Shown: positions 12,111 through 26,900, counted from the first letter of the stretch. The stretch: DNA of 64,000 nt from Chamaecrista fasciculata (GCA_003254925.1 QANZ01028622.1:62001-126000); one strand, 5' to 3'. Program-made: numbers and translations. The notes: generated from the sequence alone by a model not told the origin.

Positions 12111-12640
12111 AGTAGCACCTATTTATAAAATACAATAAATAACGCTAATTAACTTATTTTATCCACTTTATTCCACCATACATTAGTGTTGCCTTTAGTA
12201 TATTAATTGGTCTAATTATAATATATTATTATTATAAGCATATTAAAAGAAGGCCAAATAACTTGTTCACTTTTAGGCTGATCACTTGTCTCTTTTGTTT
12301 CCTCTCTCAAAATCTGCTTTCGTTTACTCTTGTTATAAGAGATTATTTCCTATTAATTAAGTTTAATGAAGTAAAAGTAAAACCTCATTTTTCCTTAATT
12401 TCATTCTTCATATGTCCCTTGGAAATTTTAATGTCTATTTATGTTACTTAAATGAATCAAGTTTCACGATACTTCCATTTATTGGCAAAATGTATTTTTT
12501 AGAAATATGTCTTAGAAAGTTCATTCTTCAATCAAACATCTAAAACATGGGTTAGACTATGATCCAAAGTTTATTTTAGGGCATGATATGCAATGAGTTA
12601 TGAGCCAATAAGATTATGATACATGGAATGGTTAGTTGGT
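12111..12640. other. No feature recognised
   Basis: AT-rich spacer between the LTR-like block and the truncated LINE. A 62-codon frame at 12263-12451 is hydrophobic low-complexity translation with no domain. Confidence 0.5.
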
Positions 12641-12654
12641 GATGTGACTCCATA

Positions 12655-14035
12655 CACAGTTTTAATTAAAAAATTGGTGTAGTTGGGAGATTGGTGATGG
12701 CAGAAGAGTGTCCTTTTGGAAGGATAGATGATTTGGGGATTTGCCTCCTTTATGTAGTTTTGTGGGTGACCAGAGGTTAATTTTGAATGTTGATGCGAGG
12801 GTAGCTGATATGGTGAGGGAGGATGGTAGTTGGAATATGATGAAAATGAGGGATGTGATTCTGATGTTATCTTTGATTGGTGGTATGGTGTTTAATTTAC
12901 CCTCCTGTGAAGAATGTGGGGGATTGTATTAAATGGTTGGGGAGTCGTGATGGGAACTTTTCTGTTAAATCCTGTTATCAAGCTTTCATGGGAACTAAAT
13001 TGGGCGAAAAAGATACCTTTTGGAAAGTTATTTGGAGTTGGAAAGGACTGGGGCGTATTAAGTTCTTTCTGTGGATTGTTGCTCATGATAGGTTAAATAC
13101 TAATGCAAGGTGTACTAAATGGAATGGGTGTTCTCTTAATTGTGAATGGTGTATTAGTGCTGATGAGTCCACTACTCTTGTTATCAGAGACTGTAATATT
13201 GCTAGAGATATTTGGGGGAGCATTTTATCGGTTGAAGACAAGTCTAGATTTTTTGAACTTGATCTGAGAAGCTGGATGCTGGAAAATTTGAAGGAGAACA
13301 ACGTAAGACGTGACAAAAGTTGGTGTTTGAAATTTGGGGTTGTTTGCTGGCTTCTGTGGAAATGGAGGAACCAAAGAATTTTTTATCCTGCTTTTATTAT
13401 TCCAGATAATGTGGTTAGAGTGATTAATTGGTGGGTTGAAAGAATAGAGTTGACTCTTGATACTGGTAATTGTAAGAGTAAGGATTTATCTGTGTGTTTG
13501 AACTTTGATATTTGTTGGTGGCTGCTAGATCCTGGGTGGATTAAGGTTAATTCAGATGCTTCCCTCTCTCCGTTGTCAAAACTAGCGACATGTGGAGGAG
13601 TGTTGCGAGATTCAAATGGCAGATGGATGAGGGGCTTTGCTAAAAATCTTGGTAGATACTCTATTGTTGAAGCGAAGATTTGGGGTATCTTCGAAGGTGT
13701 GAAGATGGCTTGGGAAAAAGGATTTCGTCATGTTATTGTTGAATCTGACTCCCTTGTTGTTGTGAATTCGATCAATGGGGCTAGTGCTAGTTTTGGTGTG
13801 AGATTCTTGATGCTGCTGATGGGAATTCGTTCTTGGTTGAAGAGGGAGTGGCATATTAGGGTCGTTCATGTGTTCAAAGAAGGAAATCGTCAACTGACCG
13901 TGCGGCTGGTTTTGGGATGGATATGGCTAAGCGTTAGATTTCTTGGCATTGTCCTCCTAGGTCTTTAGGATTAGTATTGTTTGAAGATGGGTGTGGCTCT
14001 ACTATTATTAGGGGCACCGCCCATGGCAATTTTTT
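12655..14035 (+). mobile_element. 5'-truncated L1-type LINE, C-terminal part of ORF2
   Basis: Begins with the LINE phrase WEIGDGRRVSFWKD, then passes through the zinc-binding reverse-transcriptase tail and an RNase H domain. No endonuclease or reverse transcriptase lies upstream, so the insertion is 5'-truncated, as is common for LINEs. It differs from the 449-10519 element, which shows no such RNase H region. Clear target duplications were not found. An unassigned segment and the GCP6 promoter follow. Confidence 0.75.
12877..13968 (+). pseudogene. LINE-derived zf-RVT / RNase H reading frame
   Basis: An open frame of 363 codons. It contains the zf-RVT-like segment (DGNFSVKSCYQAFMG, then FWKVIWSWKGLGRIKFFLWI) followed by RNase H. 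The RNase H part shows KVNSDAS, GGVLRDSNGRWMRGFAKNLG, VEAKIWGIFEGV and VESDSLVVVNSI, which carry the expected Asp, Glu and Asp metal-binding positions. The usual ending with a GNR-x-AD motif is shifted out of frame after EGNRQ, where an alternative frame reads DRAAGFGMDMAKR. It is part of the truncated LINE and not a host RNase H gene. The first methionine lies inside the domain and is not a real start. Confidence 0.7.
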
Positions 14036-14039
14036 CAAA

Positions 14040-14529
14040 ATCAGTGGTGGATGCAGATCTGAGATATTCTTTTAGAGTTCATCAAGAAGGCAAGCATCCT
14101 CGCCTTCAAAGCTCACAAATCTGAGTTTGGCCGAAACTGTCGATGGCGAAGGAATCGGAGACAGAGGAGGATGCAGGGAAGGTGAAGATGAGGTTGGAAG
14201 TGGCGGCGGCGGCGATTCGAATCCTTCCACAAACAAACTTAACTTACTAATTAATTTGAGGTGACAATTTTTTTCAGAATCAACAGTGCACATGGGAAGA
14301 AGATAAGAGTGAATTCATTTTTCAAAGTTCATCAATTTTCATTTTATCATCACTTAACGACCATATCATCAAGTTAACTGACGTTTAACAACTTGAGGGA
14401 CTAAAACATATACCGATGTGTAAAATTGAAGGACTGAGTTTTAGTTTCCCACAATTCAAAGACCAAATCATTGACTAAGTAACAATTGAAGGACCAAAAA
14501 GTAGATTTCTCCCTATTCTAACCCCTAAA
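14040..14529. other. Intergenic segment with partial MITE arm
   Basis: Positions 14140-14225 are GC-rich with a short open stretch beginning MAKESETEEDAGKVKM that I do not recognise. Positions 14380-14510 contain GAGGGACTAAAACATA and GAAGGACCAAAAAGTAG words typical of one arm of a TIR element. The opposite arm was not found. Confidence 0.35.
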
Positions 14530-14925
14530 ACATCCGGCGCTTTATTATTTTGAAAGAATCCTTGTATAGAAATTTTGTAATTTGTAATTTGCCCCCACCG
14601 GACCCTTTCCATCTTTTCTTCTGCATACGCTTTCCCCTATTTTTGCTTCTTTCTTCTTCCTACGTCTTCGCCTTTTTTTGCTTCTTTCTTCTACCTACGC
14701 CTTATCGCCGTTGCCGTGTTTGTTGCCGATCGAGCTGCAGTGGTGAGTCGTTGGTCCGCCGTCGTTCGTCCTCGGTCATCATCTGCTCGGTGAGTTGCTT
14801 CATTCCCCAAAATGTCAAGCCCTTGATTCTATTCTTCAGCATTGACACTGACAGTGAGAGAATTTGACAGTCCAGAAGTGGAAGGACCAAACAAGAGCTG
14901 CTGACAGTGAGAGACACATGATCCA
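14530..14925 (+). promoter_or_regulatory. GCP6: GCP6 5' leader and proximal promoter region
   Basis: Pyrimidine-rich sequence upstream of the GCP6 start codon, including an imperfect direct duplication of a TTTTGCTTCTTTCTTCT-type unit at about 14640-14700. The transcription start cannot be fixed from sequence. C/T-rich leaders are common in plant housekeeping genes. A short frame at 14550-14867 is leader sequence and not a gene. Confidence 0.4.
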
Positions 14926-17900
14926 ATGGCTGTTGATGCAAATTTGGCGTTGTTGTTTGAGAATTTGAAGGTGGAAGATCCCCCGGTTCCTCCAAAGACA
15001 TGGGAGTCTATCCCCTTCGAAAGCGGCCTTCACTTTCATTCCAATGCTTCGCTTTCCTCCCAAAATCAACCCCTCTATGACATCACTACTGTCTCCGTAA
15101 GTTCAATTGCTTAATTGCTATGTTTGATTCACGCTTGCTTTCACAAGTAATCATTTTAAGGGTTATTGGGTCTTGAAAGTTTGGCAAGTCTACTAGCTTG
15201 CTGATGTTCATGCATGCTAAATTGTTGTCAATTCAATGCCAATGCCGTTTTGGTGAACATTCATGCATATTGAGATGGTTTTTACATTTCCAATATTTCA
15301 GAGCCGTACCATGCTTTTGAATTCTATTGCAGCAAGAATGCCCTCAATTTACCGACACATGTAAAATTTTAAACAGTTAACGACTTAACATCATGATATT
15401 TTACATTATCCAGGTTTTCTATTTAAGCTGCAATTTTGGATCATTCTAGATCCAATAGATTATTTTGTTACATTTTCCTAATACTTTGACTATTCCTTTC
15501 TTACTTGTTCAATTGTTGACTGTTTATCCTTTTTTTTTTGTTAACAACTGTTTATCCTTCTTTGTTATTATGAAAATTTGGTATCAGGAAGCAAGTTTGG
15601 TGAGGCTGGCAATGAATGCTATGCAAGGTGTACAATCAGCTCTTATTAGTATTCAAAAGATATCTGCCATCTTCTGTTCCGATCCAGCTGATAGGACCTT
15701 CCACAGAATTTCAAGTCTCTGGAATCGGGCCTCAAGCACTCATTCCCTGGGAAATGTACTAAAGTCTATAGGTTGCACTGGGTCTCTAGTTTTTCTTCTT
15801 CGTGAATTTATAGACTATTTTACAAATACGAATTTGGAGGACAGTCTGATAAATAAATGTGAAAATCGTCAAAAGTATGAAATGAGAGAGGGAAAGCACC
15901 ATTGCAATACTCTGGTTAATCAAGCCTTTGCTGTTGCAGTGAGAAAGGTTTTGGAAGGGTACATCTGTGCACTGGACACAGTATATGCATCTGCAGTTTT
16001 AAGACAGCCATTGAATGATGCAGCATTGTCTTTGCACCCCTCTGTTTCAGGATGTTTGAAGAGTGTGGTGCATTCTGAAATTACATTGCTTGAGTTCTAC
16101 TTGCATACAAAGGAGTTGAGGACTCAGATTGAAGCCCTTGGAAGCATATGTAACCTGCATAAGTTGGCACTTGGCTTCTTTGATAATTCTTTTGATGATC
16201 TGATTATGGAGGCTACATCTGAATTTTCTAACTTCTTCAAAGGGGGAGATCTATTATCATTTTTGTATGCACAATTAAATGTGAGCCTATCTCTTTTCTT
16301 TATCTTTTTATTCTTTGACTGCTGTTCTGAATAAGTTCTTAATCTCAACAATTTGTGATTATCTTACATGTTTTTCTGATTGGCTGTTATTAAAAGTATA
16401 GTCCTCTTTGTGGTTACTAACACTTCATGGTAAATTTAAAATCTTGTATTTTCTTGGAAACATGTATCTAACAGAATAGTTATAATTTGTCAAGGTAACC
16501 AAAGTATATGTATCGGGTGGAAATGAGGTAGAAAAACTAAGAATTTGTTATGCAGGCTAGGGAAGGGCATTGCCAAGAAATGCAATATTTAGTGACTTTG
16601 TTGCTTAATTTCAAGGTTGACTTGAGCGCCAGAGAAGAAACGTTGTTTTTTAATTGTTTCTAGCAACTTTGCCTTTTTAATAGAATATTCATTTCATTTT
16701 ACTTTTGGTGTTTGGCTGTTAGTTTCTTTAGAGGCTTGCAGTTGTTGGAAGAGGTTAGGAGCAGGACTTCGTTTATTATGTTAAATAGTGTAGGCTTCTT
16801 TCTTGTTGTTCCCTTCCTTTCTATAGTTATGAAAATAACTCTATCTTGTTTTCCTGAGTGGCTATTAGCATGTCTGTCTGTCTATTTACATGCCCTTCCA
16901 ACTTTTTCATGAATGCTATTACTCTAAAATATGCTCACTGAGTTAGTATTTTATGTTGGTCATTTTACTACCTCACTTAATGATTTATGGTTACATAGCA
17001 GCTGTTGACCTTAATTAGCTTTCTGTAATGTGCATGTGTTTTTTTGAACATCCAGAAACAATGTCTTTTTGAAAGATAGTGAATTGTTTGCATAAAGAAA
17101 AGGATGAATGACTTAGTCCTTGTGATGTATAATGGGAAATTAAATGATTGAAATGCTTAAAACATAAGAGAGCTTGAGTTTAGCTTAGAAGTTTTTTTTT
17201 TCCTTATGATCTATGACGGGTGAAAACAAGGGTAGAAGAACAAAATATGAAGTTTTTAAAGTTCAACATGTGAAAAATATTAAACCTTGTGGCACTGTTG
17301 ATGATTTCGAGATTCATGATGATGTAGGAATTGATAAATTGAATGGTGCCATGGAAGGTGATGATAATTTTATATGGATGAACTTGTATTCAGATATACT
17401 TGTTTTCTATGTTTAGTATATTATGTATGGGTATTTTTTTTTCTTTTTTTTATGGACTTTTTCTTAGATGTTTGAAATAGATTTTGTTACATTATGTATA
17501 TATTCGTCTTAAAAGTGGCAAGATCTTACGATCCTCGATTTGATATTACAATTGGATCTATTTTATGCGTCTTTTGATTCTAGCTAAGATTTCAATCTTG
17601 ATAGCATTGTAGATATATAATCAAGTCTATGCTTTTGTGGTCAACCATGGATTAGACGTGCAAAAAGACAGGATTAACATTATGGTTTCAATAGTTTGGA
17701 TGGATTAAGAGAGAGATCGGTACTCCAAGCATTTCCAAATGGCTTAAAAGGGGGTTGCAAAAAAATTGCTGGCTCTCTGTGGTGTTCTTTCCTCGCAAAT
17801 TTAATACAACATTCAATAGGAAGAGCCCTAGCTTCTAAAAAAGATGGTGACCTGGTGATTTCTCAGTTGAACAGATGAAACTTTGGAATCAAGAGAAGAA

Positions 17901-20900
17901 AGCATATTCTGTCTGTATTAAATTGATTGTTGGCTGCTCAGTTGTTTTTTGCTTAAGGAATTCTTTCTAGGGTTTCTCCCTCCTGGAATTTGTTTGGTTT
18001 TGTTGCAATAATTGCATCATATAATTTCTTTTAGAAATAAAAGACATTGAATGTTTGCAAAGCTCTTCTGTTTTTTGAATTTCTTCTAACTTTAAAGTGT
18101 CCTTAAGATGTAGGTTGCTGATCCTGCTTACTGTAATCTGCTCAAGTTTCTGTTTCTCCAATCGTGTGAACCATACTGTGAGTTCATTAGATCATGGATA
18201 TTCAAAGCAGAAATCAATGACCCATATGAGGAGTTTATTGTTGAAAATATTGAGCGTGTACCTGCCAATCCAGATGGTCAAGCTGACATTTCTGTTGACT
18301 CTCCATTGGCAAGTATTAGGGTAATGTTTGCGTCTTTGATTTTGAAATATGGGCATACAGGCAGTTTTCATGTGTATCATAATTTTGAGTTGTGTTATTA
18401 GATTGATTTTCATGGTTGAGAATTGCTAACATCAGGAACGAGATGGAGTCGCCATTCCTTGTTTTCTTAGAGACTACTTGGTTCCTCTTGTTAGAGCTGG
18501 TCAGCAGCTTCGAGTACTGCTGAAATTGCTTGAACTGTGCATTCCTGTTGCTACAGGACACCATAGCTCTGAGGATTTTCTTCCCTGCTGGAGTGGTTTT
18601 TCAAATAGTGGTGCTTATTTCTCTCCATTAACTTTCAGCAGAGATGATGTAGAAGCTATGGTGCTTGCAAGAGACAGTTATTATAAAAGGATGAATGAAA
18701 AACTTGAAGGCCTTTTGTTCAACTTCGAAATTAGACATCATCAGGTAATAAACCCTTTAGTTTTGGTTTCTTGTATAACATGTGCACCATTCTTTTTCCT
18801 TTTTCCCCCTGCTGTAATAAAAGAAGGAATTTTATACGTGAGAGAGAAGTAAAATATTACAAGGCCAGCTGATGTAATGTAACCAAGAAAGAAAAAACAA
18901 ACGTACTTATATTATAGATGAGACCTCCAATCTCATTGAATACTTAGGCTAGGAAGCCTCTTAAAGCAACTGTTATTTGTACACAATAAGTAGGTGTAAG
19001 GCCTGATGCATCAAAGTATGGTAAAGAAAGCAGATCTCTGCAAAATCTTAACCTTGTTTTGTACATGACATTCTACTTTCTACTTCTAACACAAAGATGT
19101 GGGATTGCAGTATTGCACACATGATCATGACTTATTTCTTTTATCCTAATTAGATGTGCTCATATTTTTCTGGTTCTTTTGAGAGAAAAGTATGCTATGG
19201 TTCAGTTAATGACCAATATGTTGTTATTCCTGTAAAAATCAAATGTACAAGTTTCATGTTACTTCTACAGTTGATAACTTGATATATTCTCTTGCTGATG
19301 TCTTGCAACTTGCTGTGTTTTTTGTTGACTGAGTTATTATAAGTTTTAACATTTGAAATGCTGGAGAGTGACGCCAGCCAATTTTCTTTGCCACTTGTCA
19401 TATTGTATAGAATATGTCTTTTCCCTTTGGTCACTCGTGTAAAGTGAAAGTGTCATCATGCCCCCATGGATGCTCTGTTCTTATCTTTCTTTCGATCAAC
19501 AACCAGGACAAAGGAGTATATTGGAAGTATGCAATAGGGTCTAATAGGATTTGTTTCTTTTAGAAGGAACACTGAGATTCCATCTGAATGATTAGCGTTC
19601 CTTGTTGTGCTTTTAGATTTTATTAGCTTGTTTTGCTACAGGATTTTATTTTGCAGGTACCTTTCTATGGTAATGGTGGAGGGACATTAGATAACATAAA
19701 TCTATTCATCTCAGAAGATGAGTCCAGTGTCCTTCAAACAGCAAACAACATGAGTTCAATTATGTAAGTAGTCTTACTTCCACCATACCCTATCCCATTT
19801 GGCATGGAAGCATGTGCATGTATTGCTAGATATTCCCTTTTGTTTTCTATCTATTTAATTTCTATGCTCAGGCAAACCTAATATCCCTTTTAATATTTGT
19901 TATTACTTTATTGATAGTTTATACCACTTCTCAGGGGCATTGATAATCTGGACTCTGATGTTTCAAGTACTGAAGATGAATTCTCTTATGTGGAAGATAT
20001 GCATGATTTGTCTGAAAGTTCAGCCTCAAACAACTCTGAGGAGGAAATTGAGACTAATCATTTGATCATTTGGCCCAGTACAATAGTTGGGGAACAAAGT
20101 TATGTATCTGCTTTATGCTTCTCCAAGAGTAGTGCTGTAGATATTTCTGCAAAAAATTATTGTCAACATGCAAAGCCATATAGTGAATCTCATGAAAACT
20201 GTGATAAAAAGGATGTCATTGAGCAGTTGGTGAATTCTTCCCATGAAAGAATATTATCTAGTCACACGTCGAATTTTTTTGATCCTGGAAAGTCAAGCTG
20301 CTTATTTGAAGTCAATACTCAGTCGAATTTTCTTGATCCTGGAAAGGATGGTTCTTGGCCAGTGGTTCACTTGTCGAAAGCCTCATTTGATGATAATCAA
20401 TTAGATGAGAAAATGGTGAGCGAAAAACACATGGGGTTGCAGAGAAATGCCGAGTTATACAATGGTAATATTATTGCCATTGGTGATGCTTTGGGTAGGG
20501 AATCCTTGGAAGAGAATTTATATGATAATGGCATGCTTTCCTTAAATTTATATAGTTTTCAACTGCAAAATAATGACCATCGGTGTGGTTCTCCTAGCAT
20601 GAATCCCCTTAGTGTGAACCCAATGTTGACAAGAAATTCATTGCTTAGCATGATGGGTAGAAATGGAGAAAAATACATCACAGATCATCAAGAGCCTTTA
20701 CCTTACTTTAACTTTTCTACAGTAGATGACCCTTGTAAGGTTTATATGGACAAGTTACTAATTGGTTCACAATGTGGTAGTGGCTCTGCTAATGGTAATA
20801 AGAATGATCACTATCGTGAAAAACACCATAGTGGAAAGGATGGCTTGAATGATGACACCAAGAATTGTGTTATGGCTTCTTTGGATTTAGAGTGCCATAA

Positions 20901-23900
20901 CAGTGATGTATTAGCAGATGTATCTGGTGGGAGCAGCTGGGAAAGATTGTTGGGTAGTTATAGAAATGCTGTTGATAGTGATGCCACCCACAAGATCTGT
21001 TTTTCAACGTTCGAGATACCTCTTGATATCATAATCGACAAATGCTTGTTGCAGGAAATCATTCTACAGTATCCTTAATTTTATCTATATATTTTTTCCT
21101 CGCACAACTCATTGATCAGTTGATGAAAGTGGTTACTTTTTATTCCTTTTGTTGCATTTATCTTTATCTGGTAGTGTTGAGACGAAAACAGTATCCATTT
21201 GTCTTGAATTCATCAACTTGAAGTGTAGTTCACTTGACCTTTTCTCGTTCTCTTTTATGGTCCCTTGTTACCGAGGTGTACACTAGGAGGGATATTACAA
21301 AAATAAAACAGAGATGGCCTGGATAATGGTTTTCAGCTGAGAAGCTATAAGGGACACATCAATATGTGAGCTGGTTTCTAGAACTTTGGCTATTAGAGGT
21401 CATTACTAAGTTAGGAGCCTGGTTCTATTTTCATCTTTCTCATTATTTTTCTTCTACACTGGTATCCTTTATTTATTCAGTACTGCTGAACTGTTCGCTA
21501 GTGATATACTAATTGTTAGCCATTGTTCATTGTTATTTGCAAGTTTTTCTGGTGAATGTTCTTGGTGATATTAGTCTTGAATGGCAGTAATGAATTGTGA
21601 TAGACAACTTTGTTGCGTTCCTTTATGTGTGGAAAGGTGGAACTTGGATAAGTCAAGTTAGCTGTGTTTAGATGTAATGGCTGATCAAGATGTTTGATTA
21701 CTACGTAAATGCGACAATCAGAAGTCTGAGTTTTAATGGTAATCATTTAGATGATAGCTATTAGGGTTCTATGACTAAGGATGCTTGAATTATTGCTGCC
21801 AGACAGCTTTCTGTTCCAGTGTTGCTTTTCCTTAAAGATGTTACTTGTTAGATACAAGTATCTGAGCAAGCTGACCATCTACTTGCTTCAAGAACAATTT
21901 GAGCTTCGAGAGAATCTTTTGGCACTGCGGCGGTATCATTTTATGGAAGTTGCAGATTGGGCTGACTTGTTTATCTTGTCTCTTTGGCATCATGTATTTA
22001 TTACTAAGTCCCAACTTGCAATGACTCTAATGAATAATATTTCATTACTTTTTTATTGTTTCTACAAAAGTGCTAGATTTTGACTTCTCTTTGATTGACT
22101 TCAAATTACAGAGGTGGTCTGTTACAGAAGCAAATGTGAGACTTTCAGAAATTCAAGGTCTCCTGGAGCTGTCAATTCAGAAGTCTTCATGTGAACAAGA
22201 CCCTAATAAGGATAGGTTGTTTGTGTACATGAAAGGACATGGGAAAATGCCACTCCCCGTGTCTACTACAGGTACACATAGTACTACATTCATTTTTATA
22301 AAGCAGACTTCTATTATCATAACAGCAGCAGCAACATTATTGTTGTTGACTTTGTTGAGACTGTTGTAATTAATGTCTGCTTATTTATGTTGTTTCCTCG
22401 ATTTTTAGGTGTAGTAAGACAATGAATGTTATATATCTGACAATAGACCTTGAAAACAATGGCAGGAGTCCGTTCGTTTGATTTCTTAGGACTGGGCTAC
22501 CAAGTGGATTGGCCGGTCAATATAGTACTGACACCTGCTGCATTGAGGATATATGCGGATATATTCAGCTTTTTAATTCAAGTGAAACTTGCCATTTTTT
22601 CATTGACTAATGTTTGGTGCTCTCTTAAGGTAATTGTTTTTCCTTTTTTTTTTTTGGGTTGGTCCCTTTTTTTAGTTACAAATGATTATACAGCTTAAAT
22701 TAGTCCATGTCTTATCTTCTAAATATCATATAAGTATATCTCACCATGGATTATTGTTTTGTAATTTGTTCATTTCTTATCTTCTAAATATTTTCTTCCC
22801 TAAGTTTCCATTTTTGGAAGAAAGTAGGAGGATAAGCAAAGCTACAGCTTGAAAAATACAATTGAAAGTTTTTGAATCACTCGGTCGCTATAGACGGAAA
22901 AAAAAAATATTGCCATAAGCAAAAAATCCATTCATAATAGGTGATATCTATCTGACCTGTGATTCCATATCAACAGATTCTTGGAGCAACTCTAGAGTTG
23001 AGTAAACTAATATAGTAAAAATGTGCATTGTTTTTATGTTTTATCCATTAATAACCTAACTGTAGATATGTGTAAAGATAGAATACGTTGGTGTCAGTTG
23101 ATCCATATAGCCAACTCTACCTAGTGGGAAAAGGCTTTGATTGTTGTTGTTGTTTTTATGTTTTATATTAATATAGAATAAGAATCTCCTTGTGTAACTT
23201 CATTCAATTCAGAATAGGAAACTTTCTTTTTTCTTTGAATCAAAATCTATTTTCATCCTTATTTTATTCATTAATTTGCGAAGTATAAAGTTTGATATCT
23301 TAGTGTGCTTGTATTGCCTATAGATGCACTTAAATTCTGAATGCTTATAAGGACCTTGTGGCCTATGATTTTGTACTGGTACTGAATTTTCTTCCAAATT
23401 TGGCTAACAGGATTTGTTGCACACACCCAATAAAATTCGGAATTCTGAACTCCACCGACATGAAGCTGAAGTGGGCCATCTTAATATGTTAATGAAGCTG
23501 AGGTACATACTAAAACTACTATTTCTTTTATGGATTTCCAAGGGTTTTTTGGTTGATTTTTACTTCTGATAATGAACCTCTTTTTCATATGTATGTATGT
23601 ACCTTTAGCATTTGGTTATTGGCTCTATTTTCTATGCCAGGCACCAGGTTAGCCATTTTGTATCTACTTTACAGCAGTATGTGGAGTCACAACTATCTCA
23701 TGTATCATGGTGCAGGTTTCTTCATTCTCTTCAACACAAGGTTTAGATCTCTGCTTCTGCTAGTTTGTTGTAGTTTTTTATTTTAGTAGTTAATAGTTAA
23801 TCTCTAATAAATTTAGGCTTTCTTTTAATTGTAGCCCATATCTATGACCTTAAGAACTATTTAAATAAATTATGTGATTGACCATTTGAAATGCATGAAA

Positions 23901-26900
23901 TGATTTGATTTTCTAGTCCAGCAATTCATATCGCTGGAAAAATTGGATTCAAACCAAAATCGCACTCTGAATTGTTGATGTGTAATTTGAGGTGAAAATA
24001 TTGATGTGTAATTTGGATTCAACATCTCTTGTCTAATTGTGGAATGGGGTCAATTGTGACATGATGCAGCCTGAATAGAAAACACTACTTTAAAAATAAA
24101 TAAGCAAAATACATTGGGCTGCGATGTTCTACTTGATAGTTTGCTATGAATTGACCTTTCTACCCTTAAAAGTTCCATTAAACATCTTACCTATTGCAAG
24201 AGTCCAAGAGAAATGTTTCCCAATTTTATCTTCCTCTAAACCTTGGCTGCAAGTAGTTTGGTAAAAAAAAAACAACTTTGGCTGCAAGTAGGTTATCCTT
24301 TGTTGGCTGCAACAAGTTTCCCATTCAACCACCACTTGTTCTCCGTAAAAATATTTTCAGTTCTCAAATCACCACCACCAGTGGGAGAGAGAAGTTTTGC
24401 ATTCTCAAAATTTTTGCAGCAACTTACGTATGTTTAGTAACTTGTGATTATGAGACTCGTGGTCAAGTTATTTTGTTGATTGCTTGCTTAAATTTATATA
24501 TAGTTGATTTTGTTTATGCTGTGGATTTACATGTCATTTATATATAATTGGCTTAAGTGCACTTTTGGTCCCCTAACTTTCGCAAAGGTCTCAATTTGGT
24601 CCTCTAAATTTTTTTGTTGCAATTTTGGTCCCCTAACTTTTGAAAACGTCTCAATTTGGTCCCCTAACTTTTTTGTTGCAATTTTGGGCCCCTAACTTTT
24701 GAAAACGTCTCACCATTGGTCCCAAGTTAGGGGACCAAAATTGAGACTTTTGCAAAAGTTAGGGGACCAACGGTGAGACGTTTTCAAAAGTTAGGGGACC
24801 AAAATTGCAACAAAAAAAGTTAGGGGACCAAATTGAGACTTTTGCAAAGTTAGGGGACCAAAATTGCAACAAAAAAAGTTAGGGGACCAAATTGAGACCT
24901 TTGCGAAAGTTAGGGGACCAAAAGTGCACTTAAGCCTATATAATTTCAAGCTGTTTTTTCATTTTTTGTTTCTGAATCATACAATAGGACATAATTCACA
25001 ATTGGGAACTTGGCATCTCAATTCAGATTTGTGTTGCCATTAGCATCAAATTTATACTTATGCTGAAGAATGAAATATAGTATAGGACCTGATATGCCCC
25101 TACAAAATGTAACGCCCCAAAATTGAGATAAAATTTGTAATTGTTCCCACTCAAATAAAATGTAGCCTTTCTTTCTTCTATTTCTAATCCATATCTAAGT
25201 CCTAGAGATAAAATAGGACCTAATGAGCTCAAAGATAATGTAAAGCCCCAATAAAATTTAAGTCCTAATATAGCCCATAATCTGGTATTTGAGGGAATGT
25301 AAATATGCCTCCAAAGTCCAAACTAAAGAAACTGAACACATATTGCTCTTTCATCCCTAATAATAGGACCTACTAGTCTGTTGTAGGCTTGTAGCTTATG
25401 GAATAGAAGAAATGCAGATTTATCTATAATTCTTTTAGCTTTCTGAACTGCTGCCTCATTTAGTGATTTTAATATGAGAGGACTTCCAAGCAGCCCAAGC
25501 TATGGTTCACATTCTAGGAAGTTTCTGATACCATTGGAGAACTGTAGTTTTAGCCTATGATAGGGAAAGAAAAATTGGAGCGAAAGGAAAGGAAAGGGAA
25601 GGGAAGATAATTTTGAGATTTTCTCCTTGTTTAGCAAGTAAAAAATATAAAAAAGATAATAAAAAAAATGTTGGATTAGTCCTTCACTATCCTCTTCCTT
25701 CATAACTTTGAGATAGCAAACATGGGTATTTTAGATGAAGTGTTAATATCCAAACGAAGAATATGTATGAGGAGTTAATCTTCTCTTCTTTTCCCTTTCA
25801 TTCTCCTTCAATCTCCTTCCTTTCCCTTGCCTCTCAATTCCCAAACATACTATTAAAGATCCCATCAGGATTCAGGAGCAACCAATTAGTCTACTATGGG
25901 TGATTTTAAAATGTCCTGTAGCATTGAATTGTAGGGTTAAAGTAGTTCACAAAACTCAGGTGGTGCATAAAAACACACACTTGAGCCTTTTTTTTTCACC
26001 TTCCATTGTTTATAATATTCTGAAAAAGAGTTTAGAAAGATAAACTTCATGAGGTAAAGATGAACTTCAAAACAATTTGAAGAGAAATAACAATCCATCT
26101 TCAGAATAAAACTAAAGAATAACACCATGAGATAAGTACAAGGCTCAGAGACAATAACAAACTCAGACTTGTTCCTAACTCAGAAGCATTCTGCATTTCC
26201 ATTATAGTTTTATGAATTTATAGCAATGCATATTTACTGTAGCAGACAAATGTTTATACTATAGAAAGATGAAGTTAAGTCATACACCTGGGTGATTGTA
26301 TTACATTTTATTGTAAATATCACAGCTTTTTCATGTTATAATAGCCTGATCTGATCTGTTTGCCTTTTTATTTTTATATTTTCAATGCTATGATATGCAT
26401 CTTGTGGATATACTTGCCATTTATGTAGGTGAAAGATATGATGGATTTTGAGTCAGTGCACATGGAATATCTTGCCAATTCAATGCGCATGTAAGTTGAA
26501 ATTTATGTATTGCATACTACTATACTAGTTTACATGATAGAAGAGGCTTTGATTGTTGTTGTTGTTGTTATACTAGTTTACATGATAATTATCTGAACAA
26601 TGTGGGAGAAAATATTTTGTAAGTTGTAACAATAATTACTTAGAAAACATACCCTTGCAGAGTTAGTGATGCATTTCCTGACTTGAAAACCTATATTTAA
26701 TGGTTTAGTATATCACTATGTGAGGTCCAATGATTGGGCATTCTGACCCTTTTCATTAGGGGAATCTGTAAAAGACTGGCATATTGGAAGTTGATAACGA
26801 CTTTTTTAATACTTCATTGACTTTGTTGGTGTAAGAATATGATATAACCATATCTTGGCCCTTGACTTCATCACTTGAACTTTTGGGTTGAAGTGGCCCT

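Noticed and set aside
12877-13968. Intact 363-codon frame as a host RNase H gene
   Set aside because: The preceding and included sequence is the LINE reverse-transcriptase tail, there is no credible start, and the conserved C-terminal end is out of frame.
17213-17416. 67-codon open frame inside GCP6 intron 2
   Set aside because: No domain, AT-rich, and exon 2 joins exon 3 directly with conserved sequence, so neither an extra exon nor a separate gene is supported.
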